Assembly (NCBI GenBank): GCA_030042755.1
Contig: JASHZC010000292.1
Span: forward strand, 1-5,401
Length of the DNA stretch: 5,401 bases
Direction: 5' to 3'
Source of the DNA: Vulcanimicrobiota bacterium
GTDB taxonomy: Bacteria; Eremiobacterota; Eremiobacteria; Baltobacterales; Baltobacteraceae
Made by a program: the position numbers and the translations under genes
In this document: positions 4,253 through 5,401 of the stretch, one piece after another
Layout of the letters: every line of letters begins with the position of its first letter
Position numbering within the stretch: position 1 is the stretch's first letter
Notes under the pieces: generated by a model
What the model was told of the DNA's origin: nothing
What the model saw: the letters and a program-made list of their open reading frames with translations, nothing else
Databases searched by the model: none

Positions 4253-5401
4253 TTACGAAATACCCATAAGGCCATGTGCTTGGAGTGTCGTTCGCATTGA
4301 GGCGATCGTGCGCTGCAATTCTTCGGTCTTTTCGCGCAGCGCGTCGGCTTCGAGATGATCGTACGCGGCGCCGGCAGCAATGGCGCACTCTTCGATCAGT
4401 CCGATTTCGTCGGCGTCGAGATCTTCGCCGGTTACGTGCGTCCCGAGGATCAGGATCGCGCCGAGCTCGTGTCGGACGAAGATCGGCACGGCAAGCGCCG
4501 GTTCCGCAGTTCCGGTCGGAACCTCGCCTGCGTTCCAGTGAACGTCAGATAGGCGCAGCGGTTGGCGTTCCCCGGCAAGAAAGACAAGCAGACGATCTCG
4601 CTCGTCTAAGAATGTGCGCGTTCCGGTACTCCAGCCCACCGATGCCAAGCGATCGAACCGTTGCGGCGAGGTGCGACGGAAGAGCGCCGCGGAAGCGAGA
4701 CCAAGCGTCGCGGCCGTCTCCTCTGCGAGAATGTCGTCAACCACCTGATACGATGCCGCGTGCGGAAGGCCCAAAGCCAGGCGTTTCAAAGCACGCTCGG
4801 CGAGATGACGCGCGCGAAAGAGCACGTTGTCGACGAAGCGATCGATTTGGCGGTGGATGGCATTCATTGAGAAAGCGAAACCGATTGCGACAAGCACCTC
4901 CAAAATGATCGCAAGTCGCGATTGATCGAGCACTCTGTCCGCGAGCCAATCCACAAGCGCGAACACGGCAATCAGAATTGCCGTTATTGCCGCATAGACG
5001 ATCGTACGACTGACGAAGAAGGAAACATTGATGACGCGATGTTTGAGAATGGCGTAGGCGACGCCAATCGGAGCGGTCGCTCTGATCACGTTGATTGCAT
5101 CGAACAACGCCGGCGAACTGGCCGACAGTCCGCCGAAAAATAGTTCCACGTAGGGGACGAAGAGCGCGATCCCTATTCCGGCGGTCATCCAACGCAAGCG
5201 CTGCCGATCCGATCCTTCGGCTCGTACGTACGTCGCAAAAAGCGTTGCCGCGATCGTTATCGACAAAGCAAGTTCGAGGTCCCGATACACTTGGTCGAGC
5301 GATAGCGCGGGTTGACCAACCAGGTAGTTACGTACCAGCGCTGTGAGATCGAGTCCGGCCAGAGCGATAAACGACGCTAACCCGACCCATCTGAGTGCAG
5401 C
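4253..5401 (-). CDS. Multi-pass membrane sensor with C-terminal GAF-like domain (partial, N-terminus missing)
   Basis: The minus strand is open from the right edge to TAA at 4253-4255, giving 382 visible residues (numbered from the edge). The GTG at 5290 is internal: the frame continues upstream with another hydrophobic segment, WVGLASFIALAGLDLTALV. Six membrane segments lie at about 5-25, 42-58, 70-89, 105-120, 128-152 and 162-182. A conserved linker follows, HRQIDRFVDNVLFRARHLAE (about 183-202), then a GAF-like ligand domain (about 205-350, with strands such as PALAVPIF and LGAILILGTHV) and a short coiled coil (LREKTEELQRTIASMRTTL). No histidine kinase, GGDEF, phosphatase or DNA-binding domain follows, so the output is unclear. 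It shares YAILKHRVINVSF with the left-edge protein and is its paralogue. The N-terminus, perhaps also PDZ-like, lies outside the window. It converges on the ChaB-like gene. Confidence 0.9.
   Translation of the reverse strand, partial: AALRWVGLASFIALAGLDLTALVRNYLVGQPALSLDQVYRDLELALSITIAATLFATYVRAEGSDRQRLRWMTAGIGIALFVPYVELFFGGLSASSPALFDAINVIRATAPIGVAYAILKHRVINVSFFVSRTIVYAAITAILIAVFALVDWLADRVLDQSRLAIILEVLVAIGFAFSMNAIHRQIDRFVDNVLFRARHLAERALKRLALGLPHAASYQVVDDILAEETAATLGLASAALFRRTSPQRFDRLASVGWSTGTRTFLDERDRLLVFLAGERQPLRLSDVHWNAGEVPTGTAEPALAVPIFVRHELGAILILGTHVTGEDLDADEIGLIEECAIAAGAAYDHLEADALREKTEELQRTIASMRTTLQAHGLMGIS

Noticed and set aside
4242..4273. GGCCT and AGGCC as a possible bidirectional terminator between the ChaB-like and sensor genes
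   Set aside because: The stem is only five base pairs with a loop of about 22 bases and no T-run, so it is not convincing as an intrinsic terminator.
4276..4908. Plus-strand open frame of 210 codons
   Set aside because: It overlaps the GAF-containing sensor in antisense and has an extreme arginine content, typical of the reverse frame of a GC-rich gene.
1..5401. Mobile element, CRISPR array, toxin-antitoxin or defence island
   Set aside because: No transposase, integrase, direct-repeat array, terminal inverted repeat or recognisable defence domain was seen. The small genes match a ChaB-like family or are unrecognised, with no toxin motif.

Overview
The window looks like ordinary, densely coding bacterial chromosome, moderately GC-rich by eye, with nine genes and almost no non-coding DNA (every gap is under about 80 bases). 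I see no rRNA, tRNA, CRISPR array, insertion sequence or phage gene. The two edge genes belong to a multi-helix membrane sensor type, one showing an N-terminal PDZ-like domain and the other a C-terminal GAF-like domain, that I associate with Candidatus Eremiobacterota (WPS-2) and related uncultured soil bacteria. That taxonomic guess comes from memory of the family and was not tested.

Layout from left to right: (1) 1-1057, minus, a membrane protein running off the left edge, with a PDZ-like domain and then many helices; (2) 1136-1702, plus, a YdeI/DUF1801 family protein; (3) 1711-2313, minus, a TetR/AcrR repressor with a TTG start; (4) 2378-2809, plus, a tautomerase-family protein divergent from the TetR gene and its likely target; (5) 2806-3189, minus, an unrecognised protein whose stop overlaps that of the tautomerase; (6) 3218-3529, 3535-4077 and 4087-4248, plus, a tight three-gene cluster holding an unknown 103-residue protein, a RibD-C/dihydrofolate-reductase-fold protein and a 53-residue ChaB-like protein; (7) 4253-5401, minus, a second membrane sensor running off the right edge.

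The genes do not form one pathway. The most coherent functional unit is the TetR/tautomerase divergent pair, which looks like a small self-regulated module for an unidentified compound. The two edge proteins are paralogues that share a helix-exit motif (YAxLxxRVxxVxF). Several starts lack a Shine-Dalgarno sequence and have a -10-like hexamer 6 to 10 bases upstream, which suggests leaderless or nearly leaderless transcripts. I find no convincing novel defence, mobile or RNA-based system. The points most worth following are the paired sensors, the leaderless pattern, the two unrecognised small proteins and the TetR operator region.
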